A stretch of DNA of 64,000 bases from Chthonomonas sp035294505 (lineage in GTDB: Bacteria > Armatimonadota > Chthonomonadetes > Chthonomonadales > Chthonomonadaceae): assembly GCF_035294505.1 (NCBI RefSeq), contig NZ_DATGKU010000117.1, forward strand, positions 1-64,000. The letters are read 5' to 3'. Below the pieces are notes generated by a model that worked only from the letters and a program-made list of their open reading frames with translations, was not told where the DNA came from and searched no databases. Each line of letters starts with the position of its first letter. The first letter of the stretch is position 1. Below are positions 1 through 8,431 of this stretch, piece after piece. The translations under genes were made by a program, and so were the position numbers.

Positions 1-54
1 CCTCCAGAAATATAAGATGAAGGCTTAGCTTATTAGCCGATGCAAAATCTCCAG

Positions 55-90
55 CGCCTCTTCCCTGTAGCGAATACAGTGGGAGAGGCG
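55..90. terminator. Imperfect hairpin upstream of DUF1385 gene
   Basis: An inverted repeat pairs CGCCTCT with AGAGGCG and continues, with a small bulge, as TGTA/TACA around a short loop. No T-run follows, so it may be the end of an upstream transcript, or a leader hairpin just ahead of the ribosome binding site of the next gene. Nothing else was recognised in bases 1-112. Confidence 0.35.
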
Positions 91-115
91 TTCTGCTTAA
101 GAAGGAGAAAAAGTG

Positions 116-1093
116 ATGGATGATGCTGCGCGTACGCTCCCACCAGAGCTTTTTCGGTACGGCGGTCTTGCCGTTCCAGAAGGGGTGATGATGCGGGGGC
201 GACGTCATTTTGCCATCGCCTGCCGTCTGCCCGACGGCACGATTCTGGTGGACAAGGAGCGGTTGGACTCGCGATGGCTCTATCGGCTTGGCAATGTGAA
301 CATCCCTTTCTTGCGTGGCATTTTTGCCCTGCTCGATACAATGACGTTGGGAATAAGGTCTTTGCTGTTTGCCTCCCAGGTGCAGGTGAAAGCCATGCAA
401 GGGGAGGAGGTGCGGGTAGACACACCGCAGGGCATCAGCAATGGCGCCATCCTAAGCACGGTGATCCTCAGCTTTCTATTTGCGCTTTTGCTGTTCAAAG
501 CGTTGCCCACCTACCTTACCCAGCTTTTCGCACGAGGGCCTATGTCGCCGGAGAAGGCGCATCTGCTGAACCTTTGCGACGGCCTGATTCGTTCGACTCT
601 CTTTTTAGGCTACTTGGGGCTTGTTTCGCGAGACAGACATATTCGCCGGCTTTTTATGTATCATGGAGCCGAGCATAAGTCTATCAATACGCTGGAGTCG
701 GGGCAACCGCTTACAGTAGAAAACGCCATGCGCGCTTCCCGTATTCACCCGCGCTGTGGCACCAGCTTTGCGGTGCTGGTGCTGTTCTTGGATTTGGTGA
801 GTGTGACCTTCTTGCCGCGCCCTACCTCGTTTCTGTGGCGCTTCTTGCTTCAGACAAGCATCGTGCCGATCATCGCGAGTGTTGGGTACGAGTATATCCG
901 TTTGGCAATGCGCCTACAACAGATTCGGGCACTGCGATGGTTGCTTACGCCCACCTTGGCTGCGCAATATCTAACCACGCGTGAGCCGGAAAGGGAGCAG
1001 GTGGAGGTGGCCCTAGCCGCCCTCTATGCGGTTTTAGAGGCCGATGGTTACGAACGGTTTGTTCCCGCCTCTGTCCTCTCGGGGCGTGCCTAG
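116..1093 (+). CDS. DUF1385 family membrane protein
   Basis: The N-terminal block YGGLAVPEGVMMRGRRHF (about residues 15-33 counted from the GTG at 113) is the hallmark of DUF1385. The protein has a hydrophobic segment near residues 111-131, a second near 160-172, a conserved-looking YHGAEHKS block near 183-190 and HPRCGTSF near 212. The family is found in many Firmicutes and Armatimonadota, often near prfA/prmC, as here (about 3 kb away on the other strand). Its biochemical role is not known. GTG at 113 is directly followed by ATG at 116. The GAAGGAG at 101-107 fits the ATG better (8 bases). Confidence 0.85.
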   Translation: MDDAARTLPPELFRYGGLAVPEGVMMRGRRHFAIACRLPDGTILVDKERLDSRWLYRLGNVNIPFLRGIFALLDTMTLGIRSLLFASQVQVKAMQGEEVRVDTPQGISNGAILSTVILSFLFALLLFKALPTYLTQLFARGPMSPEKAHLLNLCDGLIRSTLFLGYLGLVSRDRHIRRLFMYHGAEHKSINTLESGQPLTVENAMRASRIHPRCGTSFAVLVLFLDLVSVTFLPRPTSFLWRFLLQTSIVPIIASVGYEYIRLAMRLQQIRALRWLLTPTLAAQYLTTREPEREQVEVALAALYAVLEADGYERFVPASVLSGRA

Positions 1094-1215
1094 TTTTGCT
1101 TTTTTGATGGGCCGCTGTGCAGAAACACGAACCGGCGGATACGCTTGCCTACCACTTTGTGGCTGCTAAAACGTATTCAGAATGGAGCCTTGTAACCATC
1201 TGCGAGGAGCGCATG

Positions 1216-1605
1216 ATGCCCCATCGGATTTTATGGGACGGTGATTGCGGTTTCTGCCGACGTGTGGTGGAGTGGTTTTTACGGCACGATAAGCAGGGGC
1301 TGTTTGAAGCCATCCCCTATCAAGACGACGCCAGTATAACGCCGGAATTGAGACAGGCATGCACGCAGGCGGTTCATGTGATCACAGCCGATGGGCGTAT
1401 ATTGAAGGCGGGGCGGGCAACCCTGTTTTTGCTAGAGCAGATCGGAGGCCGTCGCTTGGCGAAATGGTTATCTTGGCCACCCTTTCTAAGGGTTGTTGAA
1501 GCGTTTTACCGATTTGTGGCCCGTCACCGCAGCCTGTTCGACCAAATCCTGTTCCCACGTGCAAGGCGGAAGGGAGAGAGTTGTTATGTCCGGCGTCGTT
1601 CCTAA
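1216..1605 (+). CDS. DCC (DUF393) thiol-disulfide oxidoreductase-like protein
   Basis: The mature N-terminus reads ILWDGDCGFCRRVVEWF, the D-G-x-C-x-x-C motif of the DCC/DUF393 family, thioredoxin-fold-like proteins predicted to carry redox-active cysteines. Length is about 129 residues, normal for the family. An open frame runs upstream to a GTG at 1117, but homologues start just before the DGDC motif. GAGGAG at 1204-1209 sits 6 bases before ATG 1216 (3 before ATG 1213). The 3' end overlaps the DUF2071 gene by 20 bases, so translation is probably coupled. Function is predicted only; the substrate is unknown. Confidence 0.85.
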   Translation: MPHRILWDGDCGFCRRVVEWFLRHDKQGLFEAIPYQDDASITPELRQACTQAVHVITADGRILKAGRATLFLLEQIGGRRLAKWLSWPPFLRVVEAFYRFVARHRSLFDQILFPRARRKGESCYVRRRS

Positions 1606-2341
1606 TTGCCGGTATACAGGCCAGCAGGATGTGGAATTGTCTCGCATGCGTGTGGTTATGCAGCAAAAGTGGCGCCAACTGCTGTTCCTTCACTGGGCGG
1701 TGCCGGAAGCGAGTTTGCGTCCCTACGTGCCGCCTGCGCTGCAGATAGATACCTATCACGGCCAGGCCTATGTGGGGCTTATTGCGTTTACGATGCGGGA
1801 GGTGCATCCGTGGTGGGCGCCTCCACTGCCAGGTTTGTCTTATTTTCACGAGACGAATGTGCGTACTTATGTTCACCTAGAAGGCAAAGACCCTGGGGTT
1901 TGGTTCTTTAGTCTGGATGCCTCGAGTCCCATTGCGGTGGCTATTGCACGCACGTTATGGAAGCTTCCCTACTTTTGGGCGCAGATGCGCGTAGAGAGAA
2001 CCACGGCGCGTGAGGTGCACTATCTCTCGCGACGTGTGAGGCAGCCGAATGCCTATAGTGCTTTGCATTGCCGATTATTGGGAATGCCTACAGCACATGC
2101 TGTGCCGGGCACGTTAGAGCACTTTTTATTGGAGCGGTATGTGCTCTATGCCCTGCAGGATCGGCAGCTCTATCGCGGGCGGATTCGACATCAGCCCTAT
2201 GCGTTTCAGCCTGCAGAAATCCTGCAGCTAGAGGAGGGTTTGCTATCGGCGGTCGGTTTGGAAAGACCCGACGTTTGCCCTCATGTCCACTATGTAGAGG
2301 GGGTAGACGTTGACATTTTACCATTGCAGAAAGTAGGGTAA
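1586..2341 (+). CDS. DUF2071 family protein (YqjF-like)
   Basis: This 251-residue protein has the DUF2071 pattern: an early QKWRQLLFLHW block, then LRPYVPPALQIDTYHGQAYVG, F-T-M-R-E-V-H-P, a central FFSLDASSP block and a late YALQDRQLYRGRI block. The family contains B. subtilis YqjF and has an acetoacetate-decarboxylase-like fold, but no activity is established. The frame is open from 1493. ATG 1586 is preferred because AGGGAGAGAG lies 5 bases upstream and the protein then starts at the conserved region. It overlaps the DCC gene, so the pair is probably one operon. Confidence 0.85.
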   Translation: MSGVVPNCRYTGQQDVELSRMRVVMQQKWRQLLFLHWAVPEASLRPYVPPALQIDTYHGQAYVGLIAFTMREVHPWWAPPLPGLSYFHETNVRTYVHLEGKDPGVWFFSLDASSPIAVAIARTLWKLPYFWAQMRVERTTAREVHYLSRRVRQPNAYSALHCRLLGMPTAHAVPGTLEHFLLERYVLYALQDRQLYRGRIRHQPYAFQPAEILQLEEGLLSAVGLERPDVCPHVHYVEGVDVDILPLQKVG

Positions 2342-2359
2342 CCGGTGGAAACCTTGTTG

Positions 2360-3586
2360 TTAGCGATGGACTGTCTGCAAAACGCTGATCAGGAAAAAAG
2401 CCATCGCGTTGTTGGTGCCGTGAACGATCATGCTCATCCAGAGTGAACGCGTCTTTTCGTAAACCAGCGCTAGAGCCATGCCGATGAAGAAAATGGGCAC
2501 AAATTCTAGCGGATCCAGATGCGCGATAGCAAATAGCAGGGAGCTAATGGTGAGACCCCAGCCTATACCGAGCCGATTCCTTAGGGAGGCATAAATACCA
2601 CCCCGAAATAGCGTCTCCTCGGCAACGGGAGCTAAAACCGCGCCGATAATCACAAAGCCAAAACGTTGCCAGCCGTGCAGTTGTCGAAATATGTGCTCTG
2701 CCAGTCCCTGGTTATGCAGGAGCCAGCTCGCGTGAGGAAACAGGGCTGTGAGCAATTCCTGCTGGACTCTACCGATGACAGATCCCATCACAAAGACCCC
2801 AATGCCTAGCCATGGAGCGATGAACAGCAGTTCCGATGGGGTTGGCGGTCTGAAACCGGCTTGTTGGAGGGTAAGATTGCGGCGGCGGATAAGCCAAACG
2901 CCCAGCGCAAAGAGAAGAAGTTCGAAAACCACCTGTGTGAAGAGACCGATGGTATAGTTCGAACCACTTTTTGAGACGAAGTGTAGGAGTGTGGCGAGAA
3001 GTGAGAAGAGGCCCCCTGCGATCCAGGTGCCCCAGAGCGAGCCGATTCGCTCGTAGAGCAGGGTGATTAAGAGAATGAAGAGAGCACTCAAGGCGGCTTG
3101 GATAAGCGAAAAATGTATCAAGAGGGCGAGCGCTCCGGCAAAGCAAGCAACAAGCAGACACGACGCCCAGACGCCATGGGTTCTACGCAGGGAACGGTAG
3201 AGCCAAGCTTGAAAGAAAAGGAGTTGTGCCGGCAGAGCAATGAGCAGCGTGAGAATAAGACTGAGAAGAGGAAGTCGAAGGGAGAGATGTGCTATTCGAG
3301 CAAAAAGTTGCAATTGTTGTTGGGCATAGGGAGCGAATGCCGGCACCTTTTGCAACGTGGAGAAGAAAGAGGTAAGCGCGTTTTGAAAAAGTGCAAGCAA
3401 GGGAATCTGGGCTAGGCCCCATGCTAGGGCGTAGAGCACCTGTCGGCTAGATGGCGGGAGAAGCCCTATCTGCTCACGGGTTGCATTCCCGCGCACCAGC
3501 AATCTCCACGCGAAGAGCGCCAACAGAATATTTAAGAGGATCGAGTAAACCAGATGGTCTGTATAGGATAGCTTTGATGCCAACAT
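2360..3586 (-). CDS. CPBP family intramembrane metalloprotease (CAAX protease-like)
   Basis: A 408-residue polytopic membrane protein with many leucine-rich helices. The C-terminal third carries the Abi/CPBP signature: an EExxxR motif (EETLFRGG, near residue 324), a histidine in AIAHLDP near 355 and a final H-G-T-N-N motif near 385, the expected metal and catalytic residues. Members cleave membrane-embedded or prenylated substrates, or act in immunity and maturation of small peptides. The substrate here is unknown. It lies 34 bases downstream of the ABC ATPase gene on the same strand, with AGAGGAG ahead of the ATG, so it may be the last gene of the prfA-prmC-ABC run. Confidence 0.88.
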   Translation of the reverse strand: MLASKLSYTDHLVYSILLNILLALFAWRLLVRGNATREQIGLLPPSSRQVLYALAWGLAQIPLLALFQNALTSFFSTLQKVPAFAPYAQQQLQLFARIAHLSLRLPLLSLILTLLIALPAQLLFFQAWLYRSLRRTHGVWASCLLVACFAGALALLIHFSLIQAALSALFILLITLLYERIGSLWGTWIAGGLFSLLATLLHFVSKSGSNYTIGLFTQVVFELLLFALGVWLIRRRNLTLQQAGFRPPTPSELLFIAPWLGIGVFVMGSVIGRVQQELLTALFPHASWLLHNQGLAEHIFRQLHGWQRFGFVIIGAVLAPVAEETLFRGGIYASLRNRLGIGWGLTISSLLFAIAHLDPLEFVPIFFIGMALALVYEKTRSLWMSMIVHGTNNAMAFFLISVLQTVHR

Positions 3587-3620
3587 TTATTTTAAGCTCC
3601 TCTGTGTGGAACACGATGCA

Positions 3621-4400
3621 CTATTTGTTCAGATAGCGCAAAAGCTCCTCTTCGTCTGGACTGCCGGTAAGCTGCAGAAATATCTCTTCAAGGCTAGGGG
3701 CGTTCTTATCGGCGGAGGTGGTGAGCGCTTGCGCTTTTAGCTCCTCTACCGTGCCTTGAGCGATAAGGCGTCCCTTGTTAATGATCGCCACACGATGGCA
3801 GAGCTGTTCGGCTATGCCGAGACTGTGGGTTGAAATAAAGACGGCAGCGCCACGTTGGGTGAGCAGGCGAAGCACCAATTGAATGAGCCTAGCCCCCCGT
3901 GGGTCGAGGCCTACGGTCGGCTCATCGAGAAAGACGACGATCGGATCGTGAATGAGCGCTGCCGCCAGCACGATCTTTTGACGCATTCCACGGGAGTAAC
4001 TGCCGATGAGGGCATCTCCCTTATCCTCTAGCTCGAAGAGATGGAGAAGCTGGTCTATGCGCTCCTTGCGCCCTGAGCGTGGTACGCGATAGAGGTCGGC
4101 CATAAGGTCGAGGAACTCCCTTCCGGTGAGTTTATCATAGAGGAAAGGGTTGTCGGGGATATAGGCAAGCAGGCTTTTGGCCGCAATGGGCTCGAGATGC
4201 ACATCGTGCCCCCCGATGAGGCAGCGTCCGGCCGTAGGGCGCAGGAGGCCTGTAAGCAGCTTTATGGTGGTGGTTTTACCGGCTCCATTCGGGCCTAAAA
4301 ACCCAAATATCTCCCCGCCTTCAACCGTTAGGCTAACATCTTGTACTGCCGGTATATCGCCATAGTAACGGGTGAGGTTGTAACATTCGATGAGGGGCAT
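3621..4400 (-). CDS. ABC transporter ATP-binding protein (ABC-2 type)
   Basis: A complete 259-residue nucleotide-binding subunit. Walker A GPNGAGKT is at residues 36-43, the signature SYSRGMRQK at 134-142 (the SxGMRQ variant usual for ABC-2/CcmA-type exporters rather than LSGGQ), Walker B IVVFLDEP at 154-161, and a switch histidine in FISTHSL follows. No permease gene is nearby, although the downstream CPBP protease is a membrane protein. The gene starts 3 bases after prmC stops. The exported substrate cannot be told. Confidence 0.9.
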   Translation of the reverse strand: MPLIECYNLTRYYGDIPAVQDVSLTVEGGEIFGFLGPNGAGKTTTIKLLTGLLRPTAGRCLIGGHDVHLEPIAAKSLLAYIPDNPFLYDKLTGREFLDLMADLYRVPRSGRKERIDQLLHLFELEDKGDALIGSYSRGMRQKIVLAAALIHDPIVVFLDEPTVGLDPRGARLIQLVLRLLTQRGAAVFISTHSLGIAEQLCHRVAIINKGRLIAQGTVEELKAQALTTSADKNAPSLEEIFLQLTGSPDEEELLRYLNK

Positions 4401-4403
4401 AGT

Positions 4404-5318
4404 TTAGCCTCGATGCCTTGTCTGTTGCAGAGCGAAGTTGGGGCTGGCCCAGCAGCCTGTTATCTGCCCGCATACGGCGCGCTCTACAGAGGCAAGGTCG
4501 TGCAGTACCTCGATTTGAGAATAGCCCGCCTCTTCAAAAAGCGCCTGTACTTGCGGGGCTTGTCCCCATGCGACCTCCACTAGCAGCCAGCCATTAGGTG
4601 CTAGCAGATGCCGAGCCTGTTCCACGAGCACCCGATGAAAGGTAAGCCCATCCGGCCCCCCATCCAACGCATGGCGCGGTTCGTGGTAACGAACCTCCGG
4701 CTGCAACGTGCCGATCTCCGCCGAGGGAATATAGGGAGGATTGGAGACGATGAGCGCAAAGCGATGTGGTTTGAGGGCAGAAAGTTTATCGCCACGTAGG
4801 AGCGCGAACCGCTCGGCCACCTGATGGCGTCGGGCATTTTGAAGGGCTATAGACAGCGCATCTGCCGCGATATCCACGCCGAGCGCAAAGGCTTCTGGGA
4901 TATGTTTCAGAAGGCTAATCGCAATGCATCCGCTTCCGGTGCCTATATCGGCAAATACGGGAGGGTGAGAGGTTTGTCGTAAGCAGACGATACCGCGTTC
5001 CACGAGCAGTTCGGTCTCTGGGCGTGGGATCAGTGTCGCCGGGGTAACAAGGAACTCCAGCCCAAAAAACTCTTGAGTGCCCCGAAGATAGGCTAAGGGC
5101 GTACGTTGGATACGGGCGTTTATCAACGCTTCGAGGCGTTTTTGTTGTTCAGCGGATAGAGAGCCTACTAGGCCTGCGGCCACATGGGAACGGGGCTTTC
5201 CGGTGGCGAGACTTAGCAGAATCTGGGCCTCTAAACGTGCTTCCGGTATGCCCGCCGCCTTAAGCCGCCTCTCGACGGCGTTTACTGCGTCTGAGGTCGA
5301 AACAGTCACCGTCTTCAA
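4404..5318 (-). CDS. prmC: Peptide chain release factor N5-glutamine methyltransferase
   Basis: This SAM-dependent enzyme methylates the glutamine of the GGQ motif in release factors. It shows IPRPETE (residues 97-103), motif I DIGTGSG (124-130) and the catalytic NPPY (193-196), all diagnostic of PrmC/HemK. It follows prfA by 6 bases, placing the enzyme directly after its substrate gene. The start used is TTG at 5318, only about 2 bases from the AGGGAG element. GTG at 5309 has better spacing and may be the real start. Confidence 0.95.
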   Translation of the reverse strand: MKTVTVSTSDAVNAVERRLKAAGIPEARLEAQILLSLATGKPRSHVAAGLVGSLSAEQQKRLEALINARIQRTPLAYLRGTQEFFGLEFLVTPATLIPRPETELLVERGIVCLRQTSHPPVFADIGTGSGCIAISLLKHIPEAFALGVDIAADALSIALQNARRHQVAERFALLRGDKLSALKPHRFALIVSNPPYIPSAEIGTLQPEVRYHEPRHALDGGPDGLTFHRVLVEQARHLLAPNGWLLVEVAWGQAPQVQALFEEAGYSQIEVLHDLASVERAVCGQITGCWASPNFALQQTRHRG

Positions 5319-5324
5319 CTCTCC

Positions 5325-6458
5325 CTAGGACGCTTTCACCCGTGCTGTTGCCACCTTATCGTCGGCAGGCTCGTTTCCTTCCGCTGCCTCTTTCAGGCGT
5401 TCAGCCTGGTCGGCTGTGATGAGGGCGTCTATGAAAGGTTGAATATCCCCATCCATGATGGCGGAGATGTTATAGATGGTGAGGCCGATGCGATGGTCGG
5501 TGACGCGCCCATCGGGAAAATGGTAGGTGCGAATCTTCTCGGAACGCTCCCCCGTTCCCACTTGGGAGCGTCGTGCGCCTGTGCGCTCTTCCTGTTGCTG
5601 ACGACGTTGAATCTCATAGAGACGTGTGCGCAGCACGTTGCGAGCTTTGATTCGGTTTTGGAGTTGGCTTCGTTCATCTTGGCAGGTGACCACGATGCCG
5701 GTGGGTTTATGAATGAGGCGAATGGCAGTAGCCACCTTCTGTACGTTCTGGCCTCCAGCGCTGGAGGAATGGTACACCTCCTCGATGAGGTCATCCTCGT
5801 TCAGTTCCACGTCCACCTCTTCAGCCTCCGGCAACACGGCCACGGTGACGGTGGAGGTTTGGAGGCGGCCGTTCGATTCGGTAACGGGCACGCGCTGTAC
5901 CCGATGAACTCCCCCTTCATACTTCAGTTGGCTATAGGCGCCTTTGCCTTGAATCTCGAAGACGGCCTCTTGCACACCGCCAAGACCGGTCTCTTGCAAC
6001 GAGAGGATATCCACCTTCCATTTCCGTCGTTCTGCGTAGCGTATGTACATGCGCAGCAGTTCGGCGGCAAAAAGTTTCGCTTCCTCCCCTCCGGCCGCAG
6101 GGCGAATCTCCACAATAACGTTGCGTTCGTCGTTGGGGTCTTTGGGCAGAAGCAGGAGGCGTATCTGCTGGGCTAGCTCCTCTTGTTTTCTCTCGGCCTT
6201 TTCAAGCTCCTCCTGATAGAAGCTGCGCTCTTCGCCTTCGGCGGTCTTGAGCATCTCTTTGGCGTCGGCGATGTCTTGCTCGACGCGTTTGTACTGCTGA
6301 TAGGCCAGAACCACGTCCTCGATCTCGCTTTGTGCCTTTCTGGCAGTCATGTAGCGTTGATAATCGGAGCTAAATTCGGGGTCGTTGATCTGGTCTGTCA
6401 GCTCTTGATAACGTTTTTCTAGTTCTTCTAGTCGGTTTCTTGCCTGTTCTAACAACAC
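5325..6458 (-). CDS. prfA: Peptide chain release factor 1
   Basis: RF1 terminates translation at UAA and UAG. The protein has the coiled-coil N-terminal domain, the stop-codon tripeptide region RVPVTES (PVT at 191-193; RF2 would have SPF), and the GGQ peptidyl-tRNA hydrolysis motif at 235-237. Length is 377 residues, slightly longer than usual because of an acidic and lysine-containing C-terminal tail. The start is GTG, with AAGGAAA about 8 bases upstream. It leads the prfA-prmC-ABC-CPBP run. The 195 bases upstream hold no gene and no convincing promoter. Confidence 0.96.
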   Translation of the reverse strand: MLLEQARNRLEELEKRYQELTDQINDPEFSSDYQRYMTARKAQSEIEDVVLAYQQYKRVEQDIADAKEMLKTAEGEERSFYQEELEKAERKQEELAQQIRLLLLPKDPNDERNVIVEIRPAAGGEEAKLFAAELLRMYIRYAERRKWKVDILSLQETGLGGVQEAVFEIQGKGAYSQLKYEGGVHRVQRVPVTESNGRLQTSTVTVAVLPEAEEVDVELNEDDLIEEVYHSSSAGGQNVQKVATAIRLIHKPTGIVVTCQDERSQLQNRIKARNVLRTRLYEIQRRQQQEERTGARRSQVGTGERSEKIRTYHFPDGRVTDHRIGLTIYNISAIMDGDIQPFIDALITADQAERLKEAAEGNEPADDKVATARVKAS

Positions 6459-6653
6459 GGTCAGGTTTCCTTATCCTCAGAGAGGTTTGATTTCTGATCT
6501 TATAATACGTATTTGTTAGGTTTCGTAGCGAGGAAAATTTGACCTTTTATTTTACCCTTAGGGTCGGTTCGTAAGGGCTTGATGGAAATGAGAAGAATAA
6601 TATGATGAGGCAGATGCCAGACTATTGATGGGATTGGTCATCAGAACTGCAAA

Positions 6654-8111
6654 CTAAAGGGGCTTTTGCCAAACGTACACGCACTTCCTTCCCGTTTCTC
6701 GTCCATGTACGCCCATCTGTTGGCTGCTATTGCCTTTCCCATCGGGCAGGACGAGGATATTCTCTACGGTAAAACCGAGTTTTTCGGCGATGTCGGAGAG
6801 AATCGTATCTACCGAGATGCTGACCCCTGCATAGCGAACATTGTCGTTAACCATAAAGAGGAAGCCCCCTGGTTTTAGGATACGGTAGCATTCCGCAATG
6901 ACGCAGGCTAGCTCGTAAAAGTAGCCTCGTACCATACGCGGTATACCGGCGTTATTTAGCGCGTTTCGTGCTTTTTGGTACTCAAGGTATTCGAGGATGA
7001 CTTGAAGAAGCTTTTGTTGATCAACAAGAGATAGGACAGAGTGCCATTTTGAATTCATGGCTAAAAGGTCTTTCATACGATTTTCAACGGTGGCACTCAG
7101 CATCTGCTGACGCAGGGTGCGAAAGCCTTTTTCGTCAACACCCAACAGCGCAAGCTCTAGAGCATAGGTGCGCGTGTAGTCGTACCGATTACAATAGGGA
7201 GGAGATGTAACAATCGCGCGATAGGCGGTATCTGGAAAGGTAGGGAGTAGTTCTAAGCAAGAGCCGTTGAAAATGCGGATGCGGCCGGCAAACTTTTCCG
7301 TTGGGAAAAGAGTGGCCGTGGATTGGGTGATAGAGGAAGCGACATCCGAAAGAATCTCGGAGATCTTTGCTTGAATGGCCATGTCAAAGGGAAGTATCGG
7401 CCCTTTATCGAATTGCTTTTTACCCTGCGTGCGTCCAGAACGGTAGTCCCAGCGCAGATACTGCCCGTCTTTGCGCGTAAAGCTCACCGATTCGAGCACA
7501 CACAGAAGCGCAAAGCGAAGAACGAGCTGCAATTTTTCGTTCTCTCTGTTACAGGCCGCAAGATATCTCTCAATCGCCACTTTCGTTTCCTCAGGATAGG
7601 CACCTCGTGTGATAGCAACTTCTGGAAGCGGAGAGATGGCGGTTTCCTCTTTCCAAGGAGTTGATATCGCCCAATGGCGTAAAGTCTCGAAATCGGAGGC
7701 ACAAAAGGCAGAGGATAGCATCTGTTTGGTAAGGATGATCTGTTGGCCTATGGGAAGCAGCTCTATACCATCTGCGTCTAAGCCAAGGGCGCTAGCAGCA
7801 AAAAGAGATGTCCCACTGCCGGCAAACGGATCACAAATGGGGCCATCCTGAATGCGATACCGGTGCAGAATGTACTCCACAAAGGCCGCAGAGAAGGCTT
7901 CCTTGTATTTGTACCACCGGTAGATCGGTCGTTGCTTGTTCGCTTGAAAACTGACGAGCGTGCGAGATAGCTGTGGATCGAGCAGGAATGCGTCCTGGAA
8001 TTTGAGATAAAGGCGTTTATCACCCTCTATAATAGGCTTAAGCGTGTTCTCCTCTACAGACCGGTCGAGCAAGGTTGTGTGCGTGCTGTTTCTTTTAGGA
8101 GGGCAAGTCAT
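6654..8111 (-). CDS. DNA methyltransferase (N4-cytosine/N6-adenine type), solitary
   Basis: A 485-residue SAM-dependent DNA methyltransferase. Motif I DPFAGSGT is at residues 94-101, and the catalytic TSPPY (motif IV) only near 301-305, followed by YRILKPGGFLFMVNDNVRY (motif VI-VII region). The order I then IV, with about 200 residues between, differs from common TSPPY enzymes in which FxGSGT comes last. TSPPY suggests exocyclic amino methylation, most often N4-cytosine. No endonuclease gene is adjacent, so it looks like an orphan methylase. It lies between prfA and a stretch resembling a transposon end. The recognition site is unknown. Confidence 0.8.
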   Translation of the reverse strand: MTCPPKRNSTHTTLLDRSVEENTLKPIIEGDKRLYLKFQDAFLLDPQLSRTLVSFQANKQRPIYRWYKYKEAFSAAFVEYILHRYRIQDGPICDPFAGSGTSLFAASALGLDADGIELLPIGQQIILTKQMLSSAFCASDFETLRHWAISTPWKEETAISPLPEVAITRGAYPEETKVAIERYLAACNRENEKLQLVLRFALLCVLESVSFTRKDGQYLRWDYRSGRTQGKKQFDKGPILPFDMAIQAKISEILSDVASSITQSTATLFPTEKFAGRIRIFNGSCLELLPTFPDTAYRAIVTSPPYCNRYDYTRTYALELALLGVDEKGFRTLRQQMLSATVENRMKDLLAMNSKWHSVLSLVDQQKLLQVILEYLEYQKARNALNNAGIPRMVRGYFYELACVIAECYRILKPGGFLFMVNDNVRYAGVSISVDTILSDIAEKLGFTVENILVLPDGKGNSSQQMGVHGRETGRKCVYVWQKPL

Positions 8112-8159
8112 AGTATAGTTTCCTCAACAGGTTCAAGAGAGTGGCTCATGGTAGTTTAC

Positions 8160-8425
8160 CTGTTTCTAAGTTGCAGCGGGAAAACTCTGCCCCTCGTGGG
8201 CTGCGAGGAGAGCCGCCTTCCCCTTCCAGCCTGAAAAAACTTCCGCAACAACCCACAATGTCGGCAGGTGCGTTCCGCTTCCGTGCAGTATAATGCAGTA
8301 ACCTACTCCACGATGAAGATGCCTCCAGTGCCTCCCACAACTAACGTAAGACTGGCGAAAGTCAGCAGTTCCCGCTGAACTTGGAACTCCCACCCCTTGT
8401 GGGTGGGGAGACTTCACGCTCTTGC
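8160..8425 (+). mobile_element. Probable IS200/IS605 (TnpB) right-end remnant
   Basis: The gene-free stretch 8112-8431 ends on + in a G/C hairpin, CCCACCC (8389-8395), loop CTTGT, GGGTGGG (8401-8407), followed by GAGACTTCACG. This layout, GGAA..CC plus a C-rich/G-rich hairpin plus a short T-C-A-C tail, is what I recall from right ends of IS200/IS605 elements, where the end of tnpB overlaps the guide (omega/re) RNA. The plus-strand frames upstream are broken by stops, so any tnpB part is dead. No left end or tnpA was seen. This is pattern memory, not a match; it could instead be an unrelated terminator-like structure. Confidence 0.4.
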
Positions 8426-8431
8426 AATCGT

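Noticed and set aside
1117..1212. N-terminal extension of the DCC protein from GTG 1117
   Set aside because: No ribosome site at 1117; GAGGAG fits ATG 1216 and the family starts at the DGDC motif.
8146..8417. Two minus-strand open frames of 64 and 83 codons in the gene-free stretch
   Set aside because: They overlap each other, contain the hairpin, have no good ribosome site and resemble no protein; the stretch is better seen as a transposon remnant.
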